Shown here piece by piece: positions 49,789 through 60,408 of a stretch of DNA of 64,000 nt. This DNA is from Corallochytrium limacisporum. Its lineage: Eukaryota > Opisthokonta. The stretch covers positions 181,484 through 245,483 of the forward strand of contig PDIP01000005.1 of the NCBI GenBank assembly GCA_002811645.1, in the 5' to 3' direction. The notes under the pieces are model-generated. The model was not told where the DNA came from. It searched no databases and was given only the letters and a program-made list of their open reading frames with translations. Position 1 is the first letter of the stretch. Every line of letters begins with the position of its first letter. A program made the position numbers and the translations under genes.

Positions 49789-50874
49789 ATGCTCTCAGCA
49801 GTCAGACGAACAAGTCTGTGTGGTCCGCTGACCAAAATCAGTCGGCCAGGTACCACCCTGAGCATTGTTCGGCACTTCTCGGAAACTCGGCGAGATGCTC
49901 TCCTTGAGTTTCCGGAGGCTCGGGAACAGGTTGCCCACGGCGGCAAGGTATATCACTTCACATCACCTGTTGACTCTGCCGACATTGCCGTACACATGAT
50001 AGGATCGGGTGATCCGAGCACTCCTGCAGTATTTCTAGTTCCTGGTGTGTTCACAGACCACCGTTTCTGGCTAGGCACCAAAGGTACTAGCGTTGGGCGG
50101 AAGATTGCCGAGCACGGTTACACTGTTTATGTCATCGAACAGCGTGGGCACGGCTTCAGCACAAAGTCACCGGAGGATGTCGCAAATCCGAAAGATGGAC
50201 ATATTTGGTGCTGGCAGGACTGGGTACAGGACACTGCACAGGCCATGCGCCTAATTAAGGAGCGACACGAAGGCCGTCCAATCGCAGGCATTGGGCACAG
50301 TGCTGGTAGCGCTACATTGATGTGCGCGGCAACTCTTTGCGAGACGGGCACACTGGGATGCTTCATCAAGATGTCCATTGCCACCCCCAGCATGGGTATT
50401 CGCCGGATAATGGCGAATCATCTTGGACGGTTGCTAACGCGCATTTATGGTGAGTTCCCTGCCAAACAACTAGGTTTTGGTGGCATCAACGAAATCGGGA
50501 CTGTGTTTCTCAGCTGGTCCTACAACAACAACACCGGCCGATACCACAAGGTCCCGCCATGGGAGGCCAAGAACACGCCAGACTTTGACACTGATGCTTG
50601 CGACTATATGATAGATATTCAACGTATGCTTGACATGCCTGTTGCCTCCCTTACCGGTTGGGCAGACCGCTTGTGGGCCGATCCAGACGACGCCAAGGTC
50701 TTTCTTGACATGCTGCCGTCAAAGGATCGCACTATGAAGCTTTTCGGAAAGAAATTTGGCCATCTCAAGGACTATGACCATCCGGATATCATCGCAAGCA
50801 AAGAGGCACAGCAGGATGTCTGGCCATACATTGTCGAGTGGTTGAATGCACACCGGAAAACGCTCAACCCATGA
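49789..50874 (+). CDS. Alpha/beta hydrolase, probably mitochondrial
   Basis: 361 residues from the ATG at 49789. The frame is open slightly further up, but without an ATG. The N-terminus (MLSAVRRTSLCGPLTKISRPGTTLSIVRHFSE) is a good mitochondrial presequence with an RHFS-like cleavage region. The alpha/beta-hydrolase fold shows FLVPGVFTDHRFW (oxyanion region), VIEQRGHGFS, and the nucleophile elbow GIGHSAGS (Ser171). A late Asp (GWADRLWADPDDA) and His (DYDHPD) could complete the triad. Substrate unknown: esterase, lipase or thioesterase activities are all possible. Single exon. It converges with the acyltransferase gene (150 bp). Confidence 0.85.
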   Translation: MLSAVRRTSLCGPLTKISRPGTTLSIVRHFSETRRDALLEFPEAREQVAHGGKVYHFTSPVDSADIAVHMIGSGDPSTPAVFLVPGVFTDHRFWLGTKGTSVGRKIAEHGYTVYVIEQRGHGFSTKSPEDVANPKDGHIWCWQDWVQDTAQAMRLIKERHEGRPIAGIGHSAGSATLMCAATLCETGTLGCFIKMSIATPSMGIRRIMANHLGRLLTRIYGEFPAKQLGFGGINEIGTVFLSWSYNNNTGRYHKVPPWEAKNTPDFDTDACDYMIDIQRMLDMPVASLTGWADRLWADPDDAKVFLDMLPSKDRTMKLFGKKFGHLKDYDHPDIIASKEAQQDVWPYIVEWLNAHRKTLNP

Positions 50875-51022
50875 ATTCCAGTCCATAGTTTAGTTCATTT
50901 GTTTTCTACATGTATCATCATACACATGCCATCGTCACTTGCAACAGTAGCCTGACGCTAACCATCAGGTTCAGCGCTATGAAACTAATGCCTGTAATGC
51001 TGACTGAACTGTAATATAAGAT

Positions 51023-52099
51023 CTATACAATGAGCATGATCAGACTACTAGCCAATCCCGAGACCACCAAACTCCTCATGTACATCTCTCGATACTTGGA
51101 TGAAAATAGCAAGGGCACAACCAGTCCCGTGTACATAATCCACGACATCAGTGGCCACTTGTTGGGATGGGGTGCACTGTACTGTCGACCCGGGAAGTAT
51201 CCGAACTTAAAGTAATGCTCCAACAGCGCGTCTTTCTCCTGCCATCGCTGCATCAGCCAATCTGCCTGCAGATCCTCGTCTTCGGGAAGCTTCGAAACGT
51301 CAAAACGTTGGCAATGAATTGCAAGGCGCCGTTGCGTTCCCCTGAGAAAATCAATCATGCTGGGCATGCCGCGTGATCCATTATCCTGCAACTGGTAGCC
51401 AATCGTAATGTCATAGACGTACCCAACCTCGCCGCGCAATTCCCGAAGACAAGTAATAAACCCTCGAGTCTTGGGGTGTAGTAGATTCACCAACGGTGGG
51501 TAGCCGGCGCGCTTTGTCGCGTATTGACTACGTTCTATCTTGTCTGCGTTGGTCGGATCAAAACGGGTTCCTTCTGGGAAGATGCAGAGAAAATTGGGCA
51601 CCCCAAGTTCGCGGAGATGGGCAAGTCTTGCAATAATGCGCGAACTATCGTAAGTCCATGATCGCCGCACAAAGATGAAGCCTTGCATGTGAAAGGTCAT
51701 GCCATACCAAGGGATGTACTTCAACTCGTCCTTTATCAGGAACCGCACGTCGCACAGGTGTCTGTACCGGTAGGCCACAAAATGTGCGACCACCCAGTCC
51801 ATAGTGCATTGGTGGTTCGCTATGTACAATGCATTCTCTGACGGACGCATCCGATCTCCGGTCCAAATAATGTGACACCCGGCAAATTTCTCCCCAAGCC
51901 AGACCACCAGGGCATTGTATGATCCATAGAAGAGACCTGCCCACCAATAACCGGCCCGTCTTCCAAAGGGCAGCAATAATACTTTCCCTGCAAACCATAG
52001 CGGGAACGCAACGGGTCCGGGAGCCAGTGCCATCGTGAGCATGGCACCAGCCTGCAGGGACCCGTATATGTCCCGCACCGACGTTATCCACGATGCCAT
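51023..52099 (-). CDS. 1-acyl-sn-glycerol-3-phosphate acyltransferase-like (PlsC/AGPAT)
   Basis: A 358-residue membrane acyltransferase. N-terminal hydrophobic segments (about 14-45 and 50-70) anchor it. Motif I NHQCTMD gives the catalytic HX4D pair (His96, Asp101). Motif II is FIFVRRSW, motif III FPEGTRFD (Glu176-Arg179), and a Pro-containing motif IV lies further on. A C-terminal membrane span (WIMYTGLVVPLLF ... SSLIMLIV) follows. The layout and length match the AGPAT3/4/5 / LCLAT1 group, which makes phosphatidic acid or remodels lysophospholipids in the ER. Which acceptor it uses cannot be told from sequence. Single exon. Confidence 0.9.
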   Translation of the reverse strand: MASWITSVRDIYGSLQAGAMLTMALAPGPVAFPLWFAGKVLLLPFGRRAGYWWAGLFYGSYNALVVWLGEKFAGCHIIWTGDRMRPSENALYIANHQCTMDWVVAHFVAYRYRHLCDVRFLIKDELKYIPWYGMTFHMQGFIFVRRSWTYDSSRIIARLAHLRELGVPNFLCIFPEGTRFDPTNADKIERSQYATKRAGYPPLVNLLHPKTRGFITCLRELRGEVGYVYDITIGYQLQDNGSRGMPSMIDFLRGTQRRLAIHCQRFDVSKLPEDEDLQADWLMQRWQEKDALLEHYFKFGYFPGRQYSAPHPNKWPLMSWIMYTGLVVPLLFSSKYREMYMRSLVVSGLASSLIMLIV

Positions 52100-53269
52100 A
52101 GTCCTAACCTGTTACTGTATACGTTTAATCTGACCGAAGGCAGGCTTTCACGACATGGCGGCTTCAGTTGATAAGTTTAAGTTTCTTTCACGAGGCCCCA
52201 ACACTAATAGTTCTCCTTTTATAGCTGGCAGGTACCGCGCGACTGGTCACTCTTTATTCTTTAATGGGCCCCTCGATAGGGCAAATGATCACTAGTACAG
52301 TTTACAATATTGGTGTTGAATTCAGTAAAGGTTATCTGCCGATCTCAAATACCCACTGTTTTTCGCTCGAAGTACAACCAAGCTAAATTGAATGCCAAGA
52401 GGCGCGTGTCTGATTGCAAGTGTGATAATTGACTGTGGTCGATATTTCAAGACGCCAAAGCCAAGTCACTTGAAAGTGCAATCAGAGGCCATGAAACCAC
52501 CTAGTGAATTGATACGGTCGGCGGGTGTGGAGGCGGAGCAGGGACTTGTGTGCACTGCATTTGCCACCTACGGAAAGAGCGGACCCGCGCACGCTCCTTC
52601 CCTTTTTCATCCGCGCCTGGCACACCCCCCGGTTCTCGCTCGCACAGTGCGCCAAACCTGGCTGCCCTGGCTGGAGCCCGGCTGGTGGCCTCCCCAAACC
52701 CACCCTGGCCGAAGAGTGTGCGGTGGGGAGCACACTGCATCGCCTCCGCGGTGCATTCACTACTGGAAATGGCCCAGCTGGACCGAACTGGATGTACATT
52801 GATTTATTTTATGGATTATAGGGAAATGACTTTTTCAATATTGGACAGTAGAAATCAAATCAGACATCCGGACTTTTCAACCGCCAGGCCGCGTGCTGGG
52901 GGAGTAGAGAACCGAGGATGCAAATCAAAGATTCACTATTTCAAAAAACTTTGTGGTCCCAAACGACTGTGATGGGTTTAGGGGTGCTGTTTGGTTACTG
53001 CGTGCTTGACTTGGAACGCAGTCTTAGCTATCCTTCAGGGGCCTCATCCAATGTGATAGCCGACATGGTAGTATCTGCCCTTTATCCCATGGCAACTGAC
53101 GCTACTCAGCGAAAGGTTCATAAGAAAAGGATACTTACGAGTCCTGGTCCAGCGATTCTTCGGGGCGAGTGCAGACACGCGATCTCAGGGTGCAAGCCTC
53201 TCCCGGACGTTGAAAGCTTGCAAGGCCGAAGACTTTGGCGCGAAGCGCTGATGATGAAGGACCCTGCTA

Positions 53270-53450
53270 TCTCTCCTTCCATACCTGACAGTAGTCCGTA
53301 CCATCATGCATGGCATAGTGCTTTCGGTAACAATCTTTGAATTGTTCCCAAGTGTTGTTTCCATTAACGCGTTCTTCTACATGACAATGCCTTAGCCACA
53401 GCAGTCTGATTCCAGATCCATCCGCCGCCACTCTCAGAACCGTTGCTCCC
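53270..53450 (-). mobile_element. Possible fragment of a Ty3/gypsy-type gag
   Basis: Within a 198-codon minus-strand frame (53267-53863), the segment NNTWEQFKDCYRKHYA resembles the Retrotrans_gag core (tWeeFk..lr..Y). It is preceded by a plausible WL..H helix. No protease, RT or integrase was found beside it. Short and degenerate, so tentative. Confidence 0.3.
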
Positions 53451-55751
53451 GTACGTCGTGGCTGGTACACCGCGCTATCATTGGCTGAAGCCAGAGAAAG
53501 GAAGAAGGTCGAGAAAATTGGAATCACTTTCCGGCCGCGCGCTATTCTTGGTGATAAATGTCCAGCGGGGGTTGAAAGAATGCGCCGAAGAGCTTCTCCC
53601 GGCTTGGCCCCTCCCCGAACAGGGAATCCGTCCACCCAGTTTTCATTCTCTTCTGTCCTCCTTCTGCAGAATAGGAATTCTTCAGCTCCGACCTCATCTG
53701 GGTGCAATCCACGAACATGTTTTTTGTGATTCGGTGCTGCCGTTGTATCAAATGAAGTTCCGTTCCTATTCCCATGCTCACCCGTCGCCATGTGTTCTTG
53801 AAGCGTAGCGTCATTCCGACTCCACCCATGGAAGGGTCTCCATTCAACCGTGACATGAAGCAACGCACAACCTTGCTATCGACATATGGAATGCCGAAAC
53901 AGCTATTGGTACGAACCATTACAGCGTGCGCCCATTACACAGTAAGCACAATGCGAAAAGTGAAGTGCTTCATGTGTACGAGAAGCTGACCAATTCGGTA
54001 ACCATGGCTTGTTTATGAAAACCATCAGGAATGATGAGAACAAGTCAATTAAAAAATTTCACGAACAAAACTCAGGATCGATTCACACCCGAGAACTCCC
54101 AGTTGGCAGCATCCTTTCCTTCTCGCGAACTCGAAAGCCACTGGATCGATCGTTCAAGGCCGGAACACTACCCGCCCCCCCCGGCGGAGAGGGCGCCCGG
54201 GGGGGGGGGACAACTCCGACCGCCGTGGCACCCTTAGGTAGTGACGCGTACAGGAGATATACGACTTCTGAGCCAAAGGTGCAGACAGACAGACATCGGC
54301 CAGTGCTGGGTCTGGTCCAACGCGGTTGACACAAACTAACGTCAGTTAGTTGTTGAGCCATGTTGAGGATCCCTATTAATGAAAGCATGTTGAGTCGGAC
54401 GTAGAGCTCCCAGTTTCTGAGTGGGCCGGGGCCATAAGGGTGCCAAAATACTACCATATGAACATGCTCAATGTGACACTGCCGTGCCACGGGCTCCCGT
54501 GCAGAATGGACTTGCGTCGAATGGAGAGGCAGCGAGGAGTTGACCACCGCGAGAAGCGCGCGGCAGCGGCAGCTGCACCGCTGCCGCTTGTCCGTCAATC
54601 CGGGGTTCGTATGGAAACCTCACAAATGCAGCAGCTTTATCACAGCTTCAGTTCCTATCTTCTCAACTCGGAATCCCGGTTGCCCTCGCAGTGTAACTGT
54701 GAAGACCAGCTGGTTTAAGTGAAATAAATCATTGCTTTCCTTGTACCAGCGGGTGGAGAACCCCCGACAGGGAGGAAGAAGAATTTTGGGACCCCCGGTG
54801 GTGGGGGGAAAGGACGGAGGGGTAGGGGAATTTGAAAACTCATCACCGATCGGGAAGGGAGTTCAGCTAACGGGGATGCGTTTGCCAGTCTGCGCGGCAG
54901 AACACGCCCAATTTGGGCATCCCAGCATGTTACGGAGGGAATTGGGAATCATAGCAGGCCGGATTGCAGCCTGCAGTGGCACAGTACTAGGCTCCGGGCT
55001 TTGGTGTCTCTTTTCAGACGTGCGTAGTGGTTTTGTTCACTGCGGCTCGTACGAGCACCCAACACAACACGCCTCCTGGAGACGTCGGTTGCTGATGTTT
55101 CGAACAAGCGAGCTCAAATGTTGGGATTTGTCCTCCGTCTCTCACAACACGCGCTGCACCGTTAGCAGAGCACCCGACTGGGTTGTTCCCTAGACCCACA
55201 CGGTATTGTCAATTGACCCCTGCAAGGAGGACGTAGAAATGGGCACAGGCAAATGTGTGCTTTGGGAAGCATAAGGCAGTACTTGGGCACGGAACTGACA
55301 GCTCTCAATTTGCAATCAGAGATCTATGTGTCATCACATGAAGCACGCACATCATTCCTTGATTGAAGTGACAAGCGAGCTTTCAAAAGCGATGAGTACG
55401 AGAATACATCATAGCCGCAATATAAGTGCTGCGACCGGGACGCGGATACCTCGGTTTTTAGTGAATAGTGGTAAACTGAAGGTTGCAAAGATAAGAGCGT
55501 TCGTAACGGCGGCTCGGAAATTGATAAACTTAGAACCCCGGTTAATGTTATGGTTGGGTCTCCATCTCTCTCCGGTCTTTGATGAAAAAGACGAAAGCAA
55601 GCAAGATGCCCTCTCCGGATAAACGGAGGGAGCGGGAACTGGAGACGATGACGCGCACTCTTCACACTAAGGGGGGGGGGGAAGGTGTGTCTAAGCTCCA
55701 CCAAACCACCCTGTCCGGCTGGCGGGCCCGCTCCCTTCTCCCTCTCCCCGG

Positions 55752-55770
55752 CCCCCCGGGGGGGGGGGGG
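55752..55770. repeat. C6G13 tract
   Basis: Six C followed by thirteen G. It is one of several long G/C runs in this gap. Confidence 0.8.
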
Positions 55771-56360
55771 TTTGGCGGCGCAGAGGTGATGGAGTGAAAG
55801 AGGGGGAAAGGAGGACACACGGGGGTCGTAGGAACATGCTTTCAAGTTGATTTATAACGAACGGAAAGGTTTGACCTTCGATTTCAAGCATGTCTGTTCC
55901 TCTAGATAAACCTCGCGCATTGATTGATTGATTACGGTACTACGCACTGAAAGGGACCAGGCCTTACCCTGTTTCCATGAGAAGTCCTGGATCGCGAGGG
56001 CCCTCGATTAATGATAGCACACAATGCTCGAATGCTGCACGGCAGAGCTATAGTTGCTGAGATGAAAAAGAAACATGATACCAAGGATACTGTTATCAGT
56101 GTACAACTTTTTAATTTCATCCTAGAGTTGTTCGACCAGGATTGTAAGCAACAGGAAAGGCTGTCAAGGTGCGTCTAGATCGCTACTAACTAGACTCATC
56201 ACGGAGTCTAGATCTGTGGAAATGCGAACCCCCTGCTACGGTATCAGGCGAGAATCGATATCAGGACAGGCTACTTCTCTAAATATCGTATTGCTGGGGG
56301 TATAGTGAGAATAGAGATCGTCTTATCTTTTAAATTGAATCGAGAAGACAAACCGACAGA

Positions 56361-58463
56361 ATGAGTCTTGTGGAGCGACTACCGAAATCACCCTTGCGGA
56401 ACATACAGATCCGCATATTCTTTGTGTCCGTCTGCACCGTGATATGTATGCTGTTGACCTACTTTTCAGTTGTGATGCGCATTAACCCAGCTAACGTAGA
56501 AGGATGGAATCTATACCACATCTCCGGTCTGCGGGACTCGATCATGTACATTAGCGCATTCTCGATACCTGGGGTGGCACTGATGGGAGCGGCCACTCTC
56601 TACTCATTACATTGGTACTGCCGTGTCTTTGCAAAATCACGATACCCCATTGTCTGCTGGCTCATCCTGCTGGCGGGAGATATCATAACGGCTATAGCTT
56701 CCATCTGGATGCCCTTCATGCTCTCTATCTGGGATGTGTTTAACCCGACAAATGGCTACATCGTGTGCACACTAGTTACGACGTTGTCTTGGTCGTGTCT
56801 CTTTTTCGCACACTACACCATACTGCCCTGGTCAGGCGCTAGCCATCGTCCCTCCCTGGCAGTGTATCAAAGGCTGCCGAGAGATTCGTGCGATGGTGGT
56901 GAGAACGACGAGGTACGGCCTGACGTTGGGGATTCTGGTGGGGACGCCGACGAAGACGTTCGCAGTTCCATCTTCGACAACCATCTCCGTGGCGAGGATC
57001 TGGATGTACCAGTGAAACAGCTGGTAGGAAAGCACGTAAGCCCAAAGCACTGGAACCTTGGCACCTGGATAAGTTTTTGCATCGGTCTGCTGTTCTGTGT
57101 CGGGCTCGTGGTGATGATATTCTACTTTTTATACGGTTTTTGCATCACTGAGAACCCGTGGGGAATGAGCACGCACTATACACGCATGAAGAAACCACCA
57201 CTGTGCGATCCACAGTCTGACGAGCCATGTTACGTTTATCTTACCATGCCCGAAGACATGTCGACGCAAATGATTGTCAACTTTGTTGCCGGAAAGAAGC
57301 TCAAGGATGTCAGTGTTCAATATGGGGCTGTAAGTGAGGTTTCGGCCATTCTATCCTACGCGCCAGCCGTGTATACTGTTCTTGAAACCATAGAGGATAC
57401 AAAGTACATCTACAGCGCGGCGTTGACGGACCTCAAGCCCGGTACTCTGTATACATTTGCTGTTCAGATCCAAGGCAAGATCAGCCTAAAGACTCACTTC
57501 CACTTCCGCACATTGGACAAGAGTAATGAGCACAGCGCCATCTGGTGGGCTGGCGGGGACATGGGCACCTCTGAGGTGGGCCAAAGGATCATTTTCCAAG
57601 TTGGTGACAGTGACACCGACTTTTTTGTTATCGCAGGCGATATCGCCTACGCTAACAATTTCCGCGGCTGTTCCTGCCGCTGGGACGAGACATTCCTTAT
57701 GCTCCAGCGCCTCACCGTGACCCCGGACAGGCGCATGATCCCTCTGCTTACCGCTGTCGGTAACCATGAAGCAGGTGGTTTTGGCATGGGCACTTCAGCT
57801 CCTATCTTCTACTACCGTTTCTTCATGCACCGTGTTGAGGAGGTCCTGAATCGAATCGACCCGGCCAATCGACTGCCCTACCACATCCATCGTATTCGCA
57901 ACGATTCGGTGGTCATTGTGCTGGACTCCGGTCATACGATCGATCCAGAAGGTGCACAATTGGCCTTTTTGGAGTCCGAGTTGGCAAGTCTGACGGCCGA
58001 TGTCAAGTATCGCATTGCCATCTATCATATGCCTATGTACCAGGTTCACGGAGATACTCGTTTTCGAGGTATGTTGCAAGCCATGGCTCGCACTTGGCAC
58101 CCTCTCTTCGACAAGTACGGCGTCAAATTGGTACTGGAGAATCACATGCATTCGTTCGTGGAACTGGAACCCGTGAGCGCGGGCAGCGCCAACACTGGCT
58201 ACATGCCGATCCCGACCACAGATGGTACGCTGTTCCTGGGTGCAGGGGCCTTGGGGACAACGCCGGAAAGCCACTATTGGCACGACGTGTGGAAGCGTGA
58301 GGTTGCGGAGAACTTTATTTACCGAGTGAAACTTCCCAGTATGACGGAGGAAACCACCGAGGAATACAATGCACACCGCGCAACGATCTCTGCCGTACGA
58401 GCCGACCAAAGCGTGCTAGACACATGGGAGATACCGATTTCCAAGGATCTCTTGGAGGGCTAA
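56361..58463 (+). CDS. Multi-pass membrane purple-acid-phosphatase-like metallophosphoesterase
   Basis: A 700-residue protein. The N-terminal ~160 residues hold four hydrophobic spans (about 17-40, 60-90, 95-122, 133-157). A cytosolic Asp/Arg-rich loop (160-230) and a fifth span (about 235-262) follow. The rest is an extracytoplasmic PAP-type unit: a fibronectin-III-like domain (about 290-385) and a metallophosphatase domain (about 393-640). Metal motifs are GGDMG (398-402), GDIAYANN (426-433), GNHE (467-470), YHMP with His556, and NHMH (594-597) where most PAPs have GHxH. The N-terminal unit (YHISGLRDS ... MGAATLY) faintly recalls Frag1/DRAM/Sfk1 membrane domains. Substrate unknown. Single exon. 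It converges with the ADP-ribosylglycohydrolase-like gene. Confidence 0.88.
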   Translation: MSLVERLPKSPLRNIQIRIFFVSVCTVICMLLTYFSVVMRINPANVEGWNLYHISGLRDSIMYISAFSIPGVALMGAATLYSLHWYCRVFAKSRYPIVCWLILLAGDIITAIASIWMPFMLSIWDVFNPTNGYIVCTLVTTLSWSCLFFAHYTILPWSGASHRPSLAVYQRLPRDSCDGGENDEVRPDVGDSGGDADEDVRSSIFDNHLRGEDLDVPVKQLVGKHVSPKHWNLGTWISFCIGLLFCVGLVVMIFYFLYGFCITENPWGMSTHYTRMKKPPLCDPQSDEPCYVYLTMPEDMSTQMIVNFVAGKKLKDVSVQYGAVSEVSAILSYAPAVYTVLETIEDTKYIYSAALTDLKPGTLYTFAVQIQGKISLKTHFHFRTLDKSNEHSAIWWAGGDMGTSEVGQRIIFQVGDSDTDFFVIAGDIAYANNFRGCSCRWDETFLMLQRLTVTPDRRMIPLLTAVGNHEAGGFGMGTSAPIFYYRFFMHRVEEVLNRIDPANRLPYHIHRIRNDSVVIVLDSGHTIDPEGAQLAFLESELASLTADVKYRIAIYHMPMYQVHGDTRFRGMLQAMARTWHPLFDKYGVKLVLENHMHSFVELEPVSAGSANTGYMPIPTTDGTLFLGAGALGTTPESHYWHDVWKREVAENFIYRVKLPSMTEETTEEYNAHRATISAVRADQSVLDTWEIPISKDLLEG

Positions 58464-58599
58464 ACCACATCAAACAACATGTCATTGACGACCACCTCTC
58501 TCACATTTTGTAAAGTATAGTTTGTTCAGATCGTGTTTAGAAGGACACATTGTCATGTTTACGCATTGGCATGCACCGCATTACTACCACATCGGTGAC

Positions 58600-59883
58600 C
58601 TACAGAGCACTCTTCTCTTCCTGCTCCTTCAACACGGTAATAAACTTGGTGACACTGTCCTCGATGCTCTCCCTAGCCTTCAGTCCATTGATGAATTTCG
58701 CAGGGATGCCCTTGATGCCATGGATAGCACCGAGAATGGCACCCATGTTCGTGCTACGGGCTACGTTTTCGCCCCCAGCGTTCACAGAGGCTATCAGACA
58801 TTGCTCTAGATCATCACCGAATTTGTACAGGAAGTAAAGCATAGTAGGGAAACTTGAGGAGATGTAGCATGCAGTCATGAGGTTGCGACCACCCGAATCG
58901 ACCTCTCTCTGCACATTCATGCCGAAGCGCTGGCCGGCATTCTGGGCGATCTCTTTGGCGCTCTTACCATCCAAAGCATCGGAGAGCATCTGTGCGTAGA
59001 CCTCGTTAAAAGGCTCCATGGTGGTGGTACGACGGGTCAGTTCCATGACCTCGAAGCCCATACTTGCCGCCTTCTGCTTCTCAAGCACCAGACCGGCCAG
59101 GTAGGCAGGAATGGGCATGGTTAGCGAGTCGATGGTGTCAACATTGTGCCCGTCGTTGTCCGGGGCAAGCTCCGGTTTGACTCCGTTTACAATGTTTGCA
59201 AAGAACATTCGATGGCATGTCGACGCATAGACATCATTGTGGGAGTCTGGGGTGGTCATGAACGTCATGTATCTTTCGAGTATTTGGTTGCTGTTGACAG
59301 TGCCTTTGCTGTCAGTCATGGAGTCCAAGACGAGCTGCATAAGACGGGCCTCCAGTGTGTTCTCGCCAGCCTTTAAAGTGTGATGATAGTGGTAGCTACC
59401 CCCACGCATCCAGTACTGACGCTTACCGTGGAGGATTACCTCACCAACGATGGTACCCTCGTCACTGCCCCGCCCACCGCCGCCGGTATTGCTAAGGTTC
59501 ATGATGGATCCAGGAAATCGTTTCGGGGGATCCGTATAGTACGTTATCTGGCCATGATCCTGCTTTAGTTGGCTAAGATTGTAGTACCAATGGGCTGGCA
59601 TGGCTAGGGCATCGCCAATAAATGCGCCCCACAACGCCGCCTTCACACGATCTAGAACCAGGTCTGCTTCACGTGCACCAGGCATGTCTGCGTAGGTCTT
59701 ATATTCAAGTTCAGGATCGGGCAATTCTGTAGACTTTGGCTTTGTGCCTGCACTGCCACTCTTTGAGACCAGAGAACCCATATGCACTTGTAATTGATCT
59801 CTTCCCAAAGCGAATGCCAGCAGTACAACCGAGAATGTCAATGTTAGACCCAGACTCCACAGTGTACAGATACCACGTAGCAT
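58600..59883 (-). CDS. ADP-ribosylglycohydrolase (DraG/crystallin J1) family protein with N-terminal membrane anchor
   Basis: 427 residues if started at the ATG at 59883, which puts a signal-anchor-like segment first (MLRGICTLWSLGLTLTFSVVLLAFA). An earlier in-frame ATG at 59997 adds 38 unconvincing residues. The all-helical DraG domain starts at WGAFIGDALAMPAHW and ends with NAGGENVARSTNMGAILGAIHG. Classical ADP-ribosylhydrolases have GGDTD in the last motif; here GGEN replaces it, as in a eukaryotic sub-branch with GGEN-type motifs. Metal binding may therefore differ, and hydrolase activity on ADP-ribosyl-proteins is only inferred. A conserved Gly/Asp loop NTGGGGRGSDEGTIVGEV lies near the middle. 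Single exon. It diverges from the next gene with 525 bp. Confidence 0.82.
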   Translation of the reverse strand: MLRGICTLWSLGLTLTFSVVLLAFALGRDQLQVHMGSLVSKSGSAGTKPKSTELPDPELEYKTYADMPGAREADLVLDRVKAALWGAFIGDALAMPAHWYYNLSQLKQDHGQITYYTDPPKRFPGSIMNLSNTGGGGRGSDEGTIVGEVILHGKRQYWMRGGSYHYHHTLKAGENTLEARLMQLVLDSMTDSKGTVNSNQILERYMTFMTTPDSHNDVYASTCHRMFFANIVNGVKPELAPDNDGHNVDTIDSLTMPIPAYLAGLVLEKQKAASMGFEVMELTRRTTTMEPFNEVYAQMLSDALDGKSAKEIAQNAGQRFGMNVQREVDSGGRNLMTACYISSSFPTMLYFLYKFGDDLEQCLIASVNAGGENVARSTNMGAILGAIHGIKGIPAKFINGLKARESIEDSVTKFITVLKEQEEKSAL

Positions 59884-60408
59884 ATACAACAGTGAGAATA
59901 TCAATTGCGATATACAAATCGTTAAATGCAAGGAACATAAACGAAGAAAATCATAATGTCGGTGGTTGATGTCTCCAATACCTTTGCTACGTTCCATCGG
60001 CCTTGAATGAGTCTTGGCTCCATGACCGCTCTCTGCCCCTCATGAGACCCTCCCTTTGAGCCGCTGATGACGGGCTCGGACGGACAGCGGGTATTGGTCT
60101 CTATGGCCCCAGATGAGGACAAAATGGGCCGGCCAAAGTTCGGGGCCTATTTTCAGAGCCCCAAAGGGGAAGGGGCACCCGAGACCGGTTGGGCGGTCCA
60201 GCTCATGGAGTGTCCCAACACAGCAGTGAGCGCCTAAGTTGGGTACTTATGAAACTTCATGGTACATTTAGCCAATGCCGAACGAGCTGTGTTGTGCGCT
60301 GTGTGAAACAATTGTCCGCCAACTGCATTTAGTCGTAGCATTCAATAAAGATGTGACGATAAGCGAAAGAATTTCTTGCTTGTTGCAGCCGAAACTAAAT
60401 CATCCACA
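59884..60408. promoter_or_regulatory. Divergent spacer with candidate 3' splice site
   Basis: 525 bp. A strong acceptor-like TTTCTTGCTTGTTGCAG ends at 60388, 20 bases before the next ATG, but I found no convincing donor. Confidence 0.35.

Larger units (their letters stand above)
52100..56360. promoter_or_regulatory. 4.3-kb divergent intergenic region, acyltransferase / metallophosphatase
   Basis: No intact gene. It contains a possible gypsy-gag scrap (about 53270-53450, minus), G11 runs (54199-54209 and 55671-55681), and a C6G13 tract (55752-55770) preceded by GC-rich DNA. Frames of 100-198 codons have no other recognisable protein. Confidence 0.4.
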
